A DNA stretch of 42,770 nucleotides from UKL13-2 sp031430555 (GTDB lineage: Bacteria > Pseudomonadota > Gammaproteobacteria > Burkholderiales > Usitatibacteraceae): contig JANPBQ010000307.1 of assembly GCA_031430555.1 (NCBI GenBank), forward strand, positions 1-42,770. The letters are read 5' to 3'. The notes under the pieces are model-generated. The model was not told the DNA's origin, ran no database searches, and saw only the letters and a list, made by a program, of their open reading frames with translations. A program made the position numbers and the translations under genes. Shown here piece after piece: positions 9,117 through 16,527 of this stretch (positions are counted from its first letter, which is position 1; every line of letters starts with the position of its first letter).

Positions 9117-9612
9117 ATGGCCAAAGTATTCCCCGACGGCTGGCGCGAACTCGCCGCCACCGGCGCTGCCGAACGCGAACGGCAGACGCTCGCCCTGCTC
9201 GCCGCCGGTCTCGATGACCACTACACAATCTATCACGGTGTGCACGGGACGCACGTCGAGCGCGGCCACTACGCGAGCATCAGTGAGATCGATTTCGCCA
9301 TCGTCGGGCCGACCGGCAAGGTCCTCCTGATCGGGCAGAAGGCCGGTGTCCTCGCCGAGAAGTACGGTGGCCTGACCAAGACCTACCCGGAGAAAGAGAA
9401 GAACGTCGCCTCGCAGATGGCGCGCTCTGCCTCTACTCAACAAGGCCCTTCGACAGGCTCAGGGCGAACGGTTTTTAAATAGGGCCAGGTCACCTTTCTC
9501 GATTCCCTGCTCTACTGCCCGGACTATTCCGTGAAGCAGCCCGGTACGGCAGGCATCGATGCGGCGAAGAAGGATTTTCTGCTCGCGATCATCCGCGCGA
9601 TCCTGCCCGGGG
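9117..9612 (+). pseudogene. broken first copy of a NERD-helicase gene
   Basis: The first ~325 bases match the gene at 10861 at roughly 90% or more by eye, starting from a shared CTGACCGATGGCC. The frame then hits a dispersed 26-bp repeat and a stop at 9480; homology resumes at about 9490 (CGATTCCCTGCTCTA) and runs to about 9610. Relative to copy 2, about 35 bp of coding sequence is replaced. The catalytic E-Q-K of the NERD domain reads G-Q-K here, so the nuclease site was lost as well. The PIN gene begins just after the homology ends. Not functional. Confidence 0.85.
9446..9471. repeat. dispersed proteobacterial 26-bp repeat (CCCTTCGACAGG...GAACGG)
   Basis: This 26-bp sequence, ending CTCAGGGCGAACGG, matches from memory a short repeat found in very many environmental bacterial genomes. 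It sits exactly where copy 1 of the NERD-helicase gene is broken, so it marks an insertion or repair junction. Confidence 0.5.
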
Positions 9613-9615
9613 TGA

Positions 9616-10062
9616 CTATGGGCGCAGCGTTTTGGACAATCCAGGCATTCGTTCAACGCGTGCAATTGCCTGCGCAACCGTGAGAATGGGGATGCCGTCG
9701 ATGCTACGCAAGGTGAGTAGATCTTGATCGCCTGAAACGATGGCGTCCGCTTTCGCCGTGATGGCACACGCCAGTACCGCGTCATCATCAATATCTCTCG
9801 AAATGCGCGTGATCAACTTACTTGCCGTGACGCGGTGCGCGAGGCGCTGATATTGTTGAACCAACTCTGTGGCTGACATCCCCGTGGCGGCAACTCGCAC
9901 AGCGAGTTTGGGCCGCTGCAGCACGTCTGAAAATTCTTCGATCAATAACTTGCTTGCAAAGAGTTGCACAACGCCATCGGCCGCGAACTCTATAAGTTTA
10001 GTAGGATTCCCCGGCCAGAGTAGAGCCGAGACCAGGACATTCGTGTCCAGCACAACCCTCAT
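9616..10062 (-). CDS. PIN-domain RNase toxin of a type II toxin-antitoxin pair
   Basis: A 148-residue PIN protein: MRVVLDTNVLVSALL gives the first Asp and the Asn, EEF a mid Glu, and DDDAVLACA plus SGDQDLL the distal acidic residues of the metal site. PIN toxins of this putative-TA family cleave RNA. Its start overlaps the antitoxin stop by 4 bp, the usual antitoxin-first operon. The pair lies between two copies of a NERD-helicase gene on the opposite strand. Confidence 0.88.
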   Translation of the reverse strand: MRVVLDTNVLVSALLWPGNPTKLIEFAADGVVQLFASKLLIEEFSDVLQRPKLAVRVAATGMSATELVQQYQRLAHRVTASKLITRISRDIDDDAVLACAITAKADAIVSGDQDLLTLRSIDGIPILTVAQAIARVERMPGLSKTLRP

Positions 10063-10301
10063 GCAGTCTTGCGGCGCGCCGTACGAACCGCTTTCACCTC
10101 AACCTGAATCGCCGTCAATGACATCGCGTTGGTTCCAGTTTTTGCGCCGCGTGCGGCACCGGCGACCAGAGCCAATCCGGCACGGCGACGAATAGCCTCA
10201 CGCAGTAGCTTTGACACGGAGGTAGACGTGAGCAGTCCCGCGGCCTCGGCTTCGCGCGCCAAGCGGTCGGGTAGTGTGAGTTTAAGTTCAAGTGACGTCA
10301 T
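10059..10301 (-). CDS. ribbon-helix-helix-like antitoxin for the PIN toxin
   Basis: An 80-residue basic protein. MTSLELKLTLPDRLAREAEA forms a beta-strand and helix, followed by a second helix (SVSKLLREAIRRR), the layout of RHH/VapB antitoxins, which bind their own promoter. The C-terminal half is Ala/Thr/Lys-rich and should wrap the toxin. I chose ATG 10301, which has GGAG six bases upstream, over an in-frame start at 10331. The 160 bp upstream are AT-rich and should hold the promoter; I see no clear palindrome. Confidence 0.75.
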   Translation of the reverse strand: MTSLELKLTLPDRLAREAEAAGLLTSTSVSKLLREAIRRRAGLALVAGAARGAKTGTNAMSLTAIQVEVKAVRTARRKTA

Positions 10302-10493
10302 GAATGGCTCCGTTTTCGTATCCATTGGCAACCGTTACACAGATCGCTACTTTCGGGTGTGCGTACCTGCCGAATAGAGGGATTAAGTGTAGCGGAGTTC
10401 CCGCAGGTTAACCAATAACATTGGTGAGGGTTTAATGCGGACAAAGTAAAAAACTCCCCCTACCCACACGCACGCGCGGTTGAAATAGGTAGG

Positions 10494-10691
10494 CTATTTT
10501 CCGCACTTGGAAGTGCGCTTCTTCCAATGGTCTGTAAAACTATCTGCGCTGGTGAATTGCCCGGTTTTTGCATCGCGCGCAAACGGCTGGCGGATGCCCT
10601 CAACGGCGGATGATGTTTTGGCGGACACCCACAAGCCGGCAGCCGCTTCTTCGGAAGAGCGCAGGAAACGATTGGACTTGACCAGTTTCAT
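10494..10691 (-). CDS. small basic hypothetical protein (65 aa)
   Basis: Translation from ATG 10691 gives MKLVKSNRFLRSSEEAAAGL followed by a tail with RDAKTGQF, a phrase I associate with small basic proteins next to toxin genes. There is no recognisable toxin beside it. The frame extends upstream to 10811 but that part is Arg/Pro-rich and unlikely. No strong ribosome binding site is visible, so this is a tentative gene, possibly an orphan antitoxin. Confidence 0.4.
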   Translation of the reverse strand: MKLVKSNRFLRSSEEAAAGLWVSAKTSSAVEGIRQPFARDAKTGQFTSADSFTDHWKKRTSKCGK

Positions 10692-10860
10692 AGATTTTAT
10701 CTTGCTCTCCGCGAGCGATTTGCGGGGACGCCGTGGCGTACATCGAATTGTCTCTGGACCTCCACCGCGCTGGGTGGCAGATGGCCTTGATTGCCGCCTC
10801 ATCTCATTCACCGCTCAGCTATCATGCCTGCATCCCAACCCAATGCGGCGGGCCTGACCG

Positions 10861-11814
10861 ATGGCCAAAGTATTCCCCGACGGCTGGCGCGAACTCGCCG
10901 CCACCGGCGCTGCCGAGCGCGAACGGCAGACGCTCGCCCTGCTCGCCGCCGGGCTCGATGACGACTACACGATCTATCACGGCGTGCACTGGACGCACGT
11001 CGAGCGCGGCCACTTCGCGAGCATCAGTGAGATCGATTTCGCCATCGTCGGGCCGACTGGCAAGGTCCTCCTGATCGAGCAGAAATCCGGCCTCCTCGCC
11101 GAGACGCCCGGCGGCCTGACCAAGTCCTACCCGGGGAAGGAGAAGAACGTCGCCTCGCAGATGGCGCGCTCGGCCGATGCGCTGCATAGCCGCCTGCGCC
11201 AGGCGTGCGGAGGCCAGAGCACCTTTGTCGATTCCCTGCTCTATTGCCCGGACTATTCCGTGAAGCAGCCCGGCACGGCGGGGATCGATCCGGCGCGGAT
11301 CGTCGATGCGGCAAAGAAGGATCACCTGCTCGCGATCATCCGCACGATCCTGCCCGAATCGGGCGAGGTGCTGCCGGCGAAAGAGAAGATCCAGCGCTTT
11401 TTCGGCGATATCCTGCAACTCGTGCCGGACGTGAATGCGCTGGTCGGCGAAGCGCAGGCGCTCACCACGCGCCTCTCCGGCGGGCTCGCGCAATGGGCGC
11501 GCAAGATCGAATGCGATCCGTTTCGCCTGCGCGTGATCGCCACGGCGGGCTCGGGCAAGACACAGCTCGCGATGGCGGTCTACCGCGATTCCATTGCGGC
11601 CGGCCGACGCCCGCTCTATGTCTGCTACAACCGCCCGCTCGCCGGCCACATCGCACTGATCGCCCCGGCCGGCGGCGAGGTGGCGGCCTACCACCAGTTG
11701 GGCGATCGCCTCCGCCGCGCCCGCGGGGAGCCACCCGATTTCGACCAGCCCGGCGCCTTCGCCCGGATAGGCGTTACCGGAAGGCAAGATCAACATGACC
11801 GTGCGCGCAAATAA
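10861..11814 (+). pseudogene. 3'-truncated NERD-helicase gene (second copy)
   Basis: The first ~302 codons encode a NERD nuclease domain (IDFAIVGPTGKVLLIEQKSG with D and E-x-K intact) and the start of a UvrD/Rep-like helicase with Walker A ATAGSGKT. The frame then runs into a 38-bp sequence identical, but for one base, to the leader and first codons of the DUF2779 gene at 14030-14067, and stops. Helicase motifs II-VI are missing; relatives are about twice as long. GC content is visibly higher than in the type III operon. A shortened NERD protein could still be made, but ATPase activity cannot be. Confidence 0.85.
11769..11806 (+). repeat. 38-bp direct repeat: copy of the DUF2779 gene leader and start codon
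   Basis: Begins AGGCGTTACCGGAAGG and matches 14030-14067 at 37 of 38 bases, including ATGACCGTGCGC, the first four codons of DUF2779. It forms the exact junction at which the NERD-helicase gene is cut, so the truncation probably arose by recombination at a duplicated gene boundary. Confidence 0.8.
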
Positions 11815-11906
11815 GGGCATTTGCAATTTTCTATATACAAATGGGATATAGGCGAGTCGCCAGTTGGCTAGCCTTTGCAGGCGGAGTGGATCGGCCTCAC
11901 CTTTAT

Positions 11907-12022
11907 GTTCATCTTTCGAAGTCGTTCATCTTTTGTGAACAACAAGAAAACTTGAACAATTTCCAACTTTCGTTCAGAATACATCCATGTTCACATAATA
12001 TGAACGCGTGCGAAAGTTGAAC
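11907..12022 (+). promoter_or_regulatory. two identical 51-bp compound operators of the first AbiE module
   Basis: Eight half-sites are arranged as two copies of GTTCA-N12-GTTCA-N7-TGAAC-N12-TGAAC (11907-11957 and 11972-12022). Half-site starts are 17, 12 and 17 bp apart in both units. Each unit is a nested dyad. A good -10 (CATAAT, 11994-11999) lies in the centre of the second dyad and that unit ends two bases before the AbiEi ATG. Bound protein would cover the promoter. AbiEi antitoxins are known to bind inverted repeats and repress their own operon, so autoregulation is the natural reading. Confidence 0.85.
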
Positions 12023-12024
12023 AA

Positions 12025-13068
12025 ATGAACGAAGCCGACATCATTGTTGCTGCCTTGACGGGCCTGGCGCCGTTAGGGCTCAAGGCTACCCTGCAGAAGG
12101 GAAACATCCGCGCGGCGCGCCCGCCGGCAGATGCATTTGCACGTATTGCGAAGGGCAAGGTGCAGGTGGACTATGTGATTGAAGCAAAGCGCGCCGCCAC
12201 GCCGGCAACGCTCGGCGCGATACTGGCGCAGGCAAAGGCGCAGGCGTTGGTACACGGCAAACCGGTCATTCTCGTGACGGACTATGTGACGCCGCCGGTC
12301 GCTGATCGTTTGCGTACCGCCCAACAGCAATTTATCGATGTGGCGGGCAATGCCTATCTCGAAGCGCCCGGGTGGTTTGTCTTCGTCGTCGGTCGCAAAC
12401 CAGTGAGGACAGGCCCGCCCGCACATGCCGCCAAAGGTGCGACACCGGCAGGCTTGAAGGTGGCCTTTGCGTTGTTGTGTGATCCGGCGCTTGCCAATGC
12501 GCCGCATCGCACCATCGCCCTGGCGGCGGGAGTTGCGCTCGGGGCGGTGCCCGGCATTCTGGCGGATATGCGTGCGACCGGCCAGCTATTCGTGGTCGGC
12601 ATGGTCAGGCGTTTGCAGGCCAATAAACGCATGCTCGATCAATGGGCCTTTGCGTACGCACGCACGCTTCGCCCAAAAACGCTCACGGCTACCTACACCA
12701 CACAAAATTTCAAAGAATGGCAAAAATGGACGCTCGATCCCAAGCAAGTGAAATGGGGTGCCGAGCCCGCAGCGGCCTTGCTCACGCGCTACCTCCGGCC
12801 GGGCATCCTCACGCTCTACACCGAAAAACTGCCGGCCAAAATCATGATCGATCATCGGCTCAAAACCGTACATGTGCCGACCGATGCAGCATTGGTGGAA
12901 GTGCGTAGACCCTTTTGGGGTGCGACGCTGACCGCTGGCCCGCGCGAAGATACCGTGCCGCCGGTGCTGATCTATGCGGACCTCCTTGCGACTGGTGATG
13001 CGCGCTGCATCGAAACCGCGGAAAAAGTGTATGACGACTATCTTGCACAACTTCTCCCGGCAGCGTGA
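12025..13068 (+). CDS. AbiEi-family antitoxin/transcriptional regulator (type IV TA)
   Basis: A 347-residue protein of the AbiEi_2-like group: an N-terminal part with a nuclease-like strand pattern (VDYVIEAKR, then IDVAGNAYLE), a central winged-helix-like segment (about 155-200, FALLCDP...ALGAVPGILADMRATGQL) and a C-terminal domain typical of the family. AbiEi proteins counteract the AbiEii nucleotidyltransferase without binding it stably and repress the operon. The next gene starts inside the last 38 bases of this one, so the two are translationally coupled. The eight-half-site operator lies just upstream. Confidence 0.82.
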   Translation: MNEADIIVAALTGLAPLGLKATLQKGNIRAARPPADAFARIAKGKVQVDYVIEAKRAATPATLGAILAQAKAQALVHGKPVILVTDYVTPPVADRLRTAQQQFIDVAGNAYLEAPGWFVFVVGRKPVRTGPPAHAAKGATPAGLKVAFALLCDPALANAPHRTIALAAGVALGAVPGILADMRATGQLFVVGMVRRLQANKRMLDQWAFAYARTLRPKTLTATYTTQNFKEWQKWTLDPKQVKWGAEPAAALLTRYLRPGILTLYTEKLPAKIMIDHRLKTVHVPTDAALVEVRRPFWGATLTAGPREDTVPPVLIYADLLATGDARCIETAEKVYDDYLAQLLPAA

Positions 13069-13894
13069 TCTTGAGCTGCATGCGGAGGCGATCCACGCCG
13101 TGCAGCGCGTGGCGGCTGCGCTAGGTGTTGACGTCATGATTGCGGGCGCTTTCGCGCGTGACTTGCACTTGCGTTACGGTTATGGCATTGCGCCCTTGCG
13201 GCAGACCGAAGACATCGACATTGCGCTGGCGGTACCGAACTGGCAGGCTTTCGCTGAATTGCGCAAGCAGTTAATTGTCGAAGGTGGATTTGCGGAAGCC
13301 TCGGGAATCCAGCATCGGCTTCGGTATCGTGGCAGCAACATGGAATTGCCGATCGACATCGTGCCATTCGGGGGTTTGGAAAGCGCAGACCGCATGATCG
13401 CCTGGCCCCCATTGGGCGACGAAGTAATGGACGTGTTTGGCTTTCGTGAAGCGTGCGATGCCGCGGTCGCTATCATGATGCCGGGCAATGTCGTGATCAA
13501 CGTTGTGTCCCTTGCCGCGCTTGTCGTATTGAAGTTGAATGCGTGGCAGGCACGTCATTACACCGCCCCACGCAAAGATGCCTACGACCTGCAGTTCATT
13601 ACGAATCACTATCTCGACGCCGGCAATCGTGATCGCCTATGGGAAGAGTTCGCCTCATGGACAGAAGCCGATGATTTCGATTACGAGCTGGCAGGCGCCC
13701 GCATGCTGGGGCACGATGTTGGCGCGATGCTCACAAAAGATGGCCGCACGCGCGTAGCGAGGCTACTACTGCAACAGACTGACGAGATCAGGCCGGCGCA
13801 ACTCGCCAATGAAATGAATACGAACGACCCTGACCGCGCAGTCGCACTACTGCGCGCGGTGCATCAGGGCCTCACGGAAAACGAAACCAAATGA
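13031..13894 (+). CDS. AbiEii-like nucleotidyltransferase toxin
   Basis: A 287-residue nucleotidyltransferase: the G-A pair at 39-40 and D61-x-D63 (TEDIDIAL) follow the GS/GG-x(n)-D-x-D pattern of the fold. AbiEii-type toxins use nucleotides to block growth, probably by modifying tRNA or other targets, and stop phage spread. ATG 13031 is chosen because the longer frame upstream lies inside the antitoxin and reads as basic junk. The 38-bp overlap with the antitoxin gene supports a two-gene module. The exact target is unknown. Confidence 0.82.
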   Translation: MTTILHNFSRQRDLELHAEAIHAVQRVAAALGVDVMIAGAFARDLHLRYGYGIAPLRQTEDIDIALAVPNWQAFAELRKQLIVEGGFAEASGIQHRLRYRGSNMELPIDIVPFGGLESADRMIAWPPLGDEVMDVFGFREACDAAVAIMMPGNVVINVVSLAALVVLKLNAWQARHYTAPRKDAYDLQFITNHYLDAGNRDRLWEEFASWTEADDFDYELAGARMLGHDVGAMLTKDGRTRVARLLLQQTDEIRPAQLANEMNTNDPDRAVALLRAVHQGLTENETK

Positions 13895-13950
13895 ATTCCT
13901 CTCCATCGTCCAGAAATTGCGAAACTACGCGCCGTAATGCGTGAAGACGG
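13887..13950 (+). pseudogene. fossil of the N-terminus of a type I methyltransferase (HsdM-like)
   Basis: The frame beginning at 13893 reads EFLSIVQKLRNYAP and then stops; shifting frame at about 13926 gives VMREDG. Together they resemble the conserved HsdM opening of the form (I)VQKLWNYCNVLRDDG as I remember it. Only about 20 residues remain, so this is a suggestion. It implies that a type I system once stood at this position. Confidence 0.4.
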
Positions 13951-14029
13951 GAAGGCTCGCGAAGCCGGGCCAGTGCAAAGGTGTCAGCTTCTGCGAAAAG
14001 AAATCCACACTCGATTGATCGCCGCCGAA

Positions 14030-14067
14030 AGGCGTTACCGGAAGGCAAGAGCAACATGACCGTGCGC
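14030..14067 (+). repeat. 38-bp direct repeat, intact copy at the DUF2779 gene start
   Basis: Partner of the copy at 11769-11806, one mismatch (G at 14051, T in the other copy). Here it carries the ribosome binding region and first codons of the functional gene, so this is the source-like copy. Confidence 0.8.
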
Positions 14068-15525
14068 CTCTCAAAATCCAAACTCATCGCCTTTCGCCAA
14101 TGCCCGAAGCGCCTGTGGCTGGAAGTGCATCGCCCGGAGTTGAAGGTTTATGACGAGGCCACGCAAAGTCGCTTTGACGCCGGCTATCGCATCGGCGATT
14201 TCGCGCAGGCCCAGTACCCCGGTGGTGTGTTGATCGCGCCTGACAACAATCTCACCGTTGCGCTCAAGGAAACCCGCGAGCAACTGGCGAGTTCACCGCG
14301 AAAGGTGTTGTTCGAAGCGACCTTCCAGGCGGAAGGCATTCTGATCCGCGCGGACTTGTTGATCCCGGCGAAGACCGGGTGGCACATGGTGGAGGTGAAA
14401 TCCTCGACATCGGTGAAGGATTACCACATCGAAGACGCCGCGATTCAAAGCTGGGTGACCCGGAAGGCCGGCCTGCCGCTTGCCAATACCTCGCTCCAGG
14501 TGGTGGATAGCAAGTGGACTTACCCCGGTGGCAACGACTATTCGGGTTTGTTGAAACTGGAGCCGATGGACGAGGTTATCGCGCCCTTGCAAACTGAGGT
14601 GCCCAAATGGCTTGCCGCGGCAAAAGGCGTTGCGAGCGGCGCGGAGCCGGCCGTGAAAATGGGCCGCCAGTGTCGTGACCCGTTCGATTGTGCATTCCAG
14701 ACTTATTGCGCATCGCTGGCGACGCCGGTCCAGTTCCCGATTTCCTGGCTGCCAAGTCTTCATCACACCAAACGAACGAAGTATGAGAGTGCCGGCTACC
14801 TCGACCTGCGAGAGGTTCCCGTCGAGGAACTATCCGCGAAGCAGCAGAAGGTGTTGACGGCAACGATCAACAATGAAGTCTTTTTCGAGCCGCTGACCGA
14901 CGCCGAGAAGAGACCGCTCGCCGGTACGCGCTACTACCTGGATTTTGAGACCATCGGCTTCACGATCCCCATCTGGGCGGGGACGCGGCCGTATCAGCAG
15001 GTGCCGTTTCAGTGGAGCTGTCATGTCGAACAAGCCGATGGCGCACTCTCACACGAGATGTTTCTTGATCTGACCGGCAACGATCCCTCGCGCGCGTTTG
15101 CGGAAGCGCTCATTCGCACGCTCGGAAAGCGCGGGCCGATTGTCGTTTACAACCAGGCTTTTGAGAAAGGAATCATGGGTGCGCTGGCCGCACGATTTCC
15201 GGACCTGGCAATCGACCTGCAAAAGATCATCGGCCGCGTCATCGACCTGCTGCCGCTTGCCAACGAGCATTACTACCATCCCGGCATGAAGGGTTCATGG
15301 TCGATCAAGGTGGTTCTGCCCGCGATTGCGCCGGAGCTGGATTACGCGAATCTTGATGAAGTAGCGGATGGACTAGGCGCGCAGGCTGCCTATACCGAAG
15401 CGATTCATCGGGACACGCTGCCGGAGCGCAAGGCGCAGTTAGAGAAGGCGCTGCAGGAGTACTGCACGCGGGATACTGTTGCGATGGTCAAGATATTGCA
15501 TTATTTTTGTGGTTTGGCGGGGTGA
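14056..15525 (+). CDS. DUF2779 protein: Cas4-like iron-sulfur nuclease fused to a DEDD exonuclease
   Basis: A 489-residue two-domain protein. The N-terminal half resembles Cas4/AddB nucleases: C16 plus C206, C212 and C218 can ligate a 4Fe-4S cluster, and D100...E113-V-K115 forms a PD-(D/E)xK site. The C-terminal half is a DnaQ-like domain: D296-F-E298 (YYLDFET), then YNQAFEKG and CTRD473, the DEDD pattern. Both active sites look intact. ATG 14056 lies within the leader shared with 11769-11806; a longer frame to 13981 has no support. Family function is not established; a role in processing foreign DNA is inferred from the island context. Confidence 0.85.
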   Translation: MTVRLSKSKLIAFRQCPKRLWLEVHRPELKVYDEATQSRFDAGYRIGDFAQAQYPGGVLIAPDNNLTVALKETREQLASSPRKVLFEATFQAEGILIRADLLIPAKTGWHMVEVKSSTSVKDYHIEDAAIQSWVTRKAGLPLANTSLQVVDSKWTYPGGNDYSGLLKLEPMDEVIAPLQTEVPKWLAAAKGVASGAEPAVKMGRQCRDPFDCAFQTYCASLATPVQFPISWLPSLHHTKRTKYESAGYLDLREVPVEELSAKQQKVLTATINNEVFFEPLTDAEKRPLAGTRYYLDFETIGFTIPIWAGTRPYQQVPFQWSCHVEQADGALSHEMFLDLTGNDPSRAFAEALIRTLGKRGPIVVYNQAFEKGIMGALAARFPDLAIDLQKIIGRVIDLLPLANEHYYHPGMKGSWSIKVVLPAIAPELDYANLDEVADGLGAQAAYTEAIHRDTLPERKAQLEKALQEYCTRDTVAMVKILHYFCGLAG

Positions 15526-15586
15526 GTTTCTCGACATCGCGAAAGAGGAATTATTTTCGGTCGTGATGTTTTGGGGAGGGCCTGAG
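15524..15586 (+). pseudogene. fossil of a second NERD nuclease gene
   Basis: Directly after the DUF2779 stop, an open stretch of 21 codons reads EFLDIAKEELFSVVMFWGG. The NERD protein at 8234-8929 has EFLGIANEKFFSVVMFWGE. The likeness extends to the DNA (GTGATGTTTTGGGGAG in both). Nothing else of the gene remains. Confidence 0.75.
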
Positions 15587-15660
15587 GGGGGGAAATCTGT
15601 GCGGTTTGCTTTGTCCGGAAATTAGTAACCCTTGGGATATAAATATCGCATTTTCTAAAC

Positions 15661-15689
15661 TTGACGTCAGTTTGAATATGGCGTAATTT
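15661..15689 (+). promoter_or_regulatory. candidate promoter of the second AbiE module
   Basis: TTGACG (15661-15666), a 17-bp spacer and TAATTT (15684-15689) lie just before the ATG at 15697. The -35 sits inside an imperfect dyad centred on GACGTC with AAACT and GTTT arms, a plausible operator. This promoter shares no half-sites with the first AbiE module. Confidence 0.45.
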
Positions 15690-15696
15690 ATAAACT

Positions 15697-16527
15697 ATGG
15701 GTACCCAAAGATACGAAAAACTGAACAAAGTTCAAGACCTGCTGATGGAGGGGCAGGTCGTGCCTGCGTCATGGCTCGTTGAGCATGGCTACTCGGGCGC
15801 ACTACTGAAGAAATACACGGCGGGTGGCTGGCTTATCTCTCCCGCACGCGGCGTGTACCGTCGCCCGGGTCCTCCGCTGCAATGGCAACATGTGGCGGCC
15901 AGTCTTCAACGGCTCTCCGAGTTTTCACTTCACATCGGTGGACGTTCGGCACTCATCCAACGGGGGCGCGCACACTATCTGCCGATGCGCGGCAACGAAA
16001 CAATCCGGCTCTACGGTTCGGACACACTGCCGGCTTGGGTCAACGCTCTCGGTGTGCCCGAACGCTTTGAGGTACGGAGTGACGCAATGTTCGGCGCAAT
16101 ACGTGTCATGCGTGATGACAATACCGGCGCGCTTGCCGTCAACAAGCTCGATGCTGCCGGGCTCTTCGACGATAAATGGGGCGCGTGGAACACCCCACTC
16201 TGTTACTCCTCCGACGAACGGGCCATCCTTGAACTATTGCAAGACGTGCCGAACCGCGAATCGGTGCACGAGGCGGATGTGCTGATGCGGGGTCTGGTCA
16301 ATCTTCGTCCCGCGCTTCTCTTGAAACTCTTGAAAGCGTGTACCAGCATCAAGGTGAAACGGCTGTTTCTCGCGCTCGCCGAGCGGCATGGGCACGCGTG
16401 GTTCAAGCATCTTGATCATTCAAAATTCACGCTCGGCAAAGGCAAGCGAATGTTGGTGCCTGGGGGCACGTTGCATCCCAAATACATGATCACACTCCCG
16501 AGCGACCTTGATGATCACGCGCGATAA
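15697..16527 (+). CDS. AbiEi-family antitoxin of the second AbiE module (AbiEi_3 type)
   Basis: A 276-residue protein with an N-terminal winged helix (VQDLLMEGQVVPASWLVEHG, then LLKKYTAGGWLISPARGVYR), the classic AbiEi start in which a helix-turn-helix precedes a wing, and a longer C-terminal antitoxin domain. It belongs to a different AbiEi branch from the protein at 12025. Its end overlaps the toxin start by 17 bp. Expected role: repress the operon and neutralise AbiEii. Confidence 0.88.
   Translation: MGTQRYEKLNKVQDLLMEGQVVPASWLVEHGYSGALLKKYTAGGWLISPARGVYRRPGPPLQWQHVAASLQRLSEFSLHIGGRSALIQRGRAHYLPMRGNETIRLYGSDTLPAWVNALGVPERFEVRSDAMFGAIRVMRDDNTGALAVNKLDAAGLFDDKWGAWNTPLCYSSDERAILELLQDVPNRESVHEADVLMRGLVNLRPALLLKLLKACTSIKVKRLFLALAERHGHAWFKHLDHSKFTLGKGKRMLVPGGTLHPKYMITLPSDLDDHAR

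Noticed and set aside
10822..11826. 334-residue minus-strand frame
   Set aside because: Mirror frame of the GC-rich NERD-helicase gene; the plus strand carries the recognisable domains.
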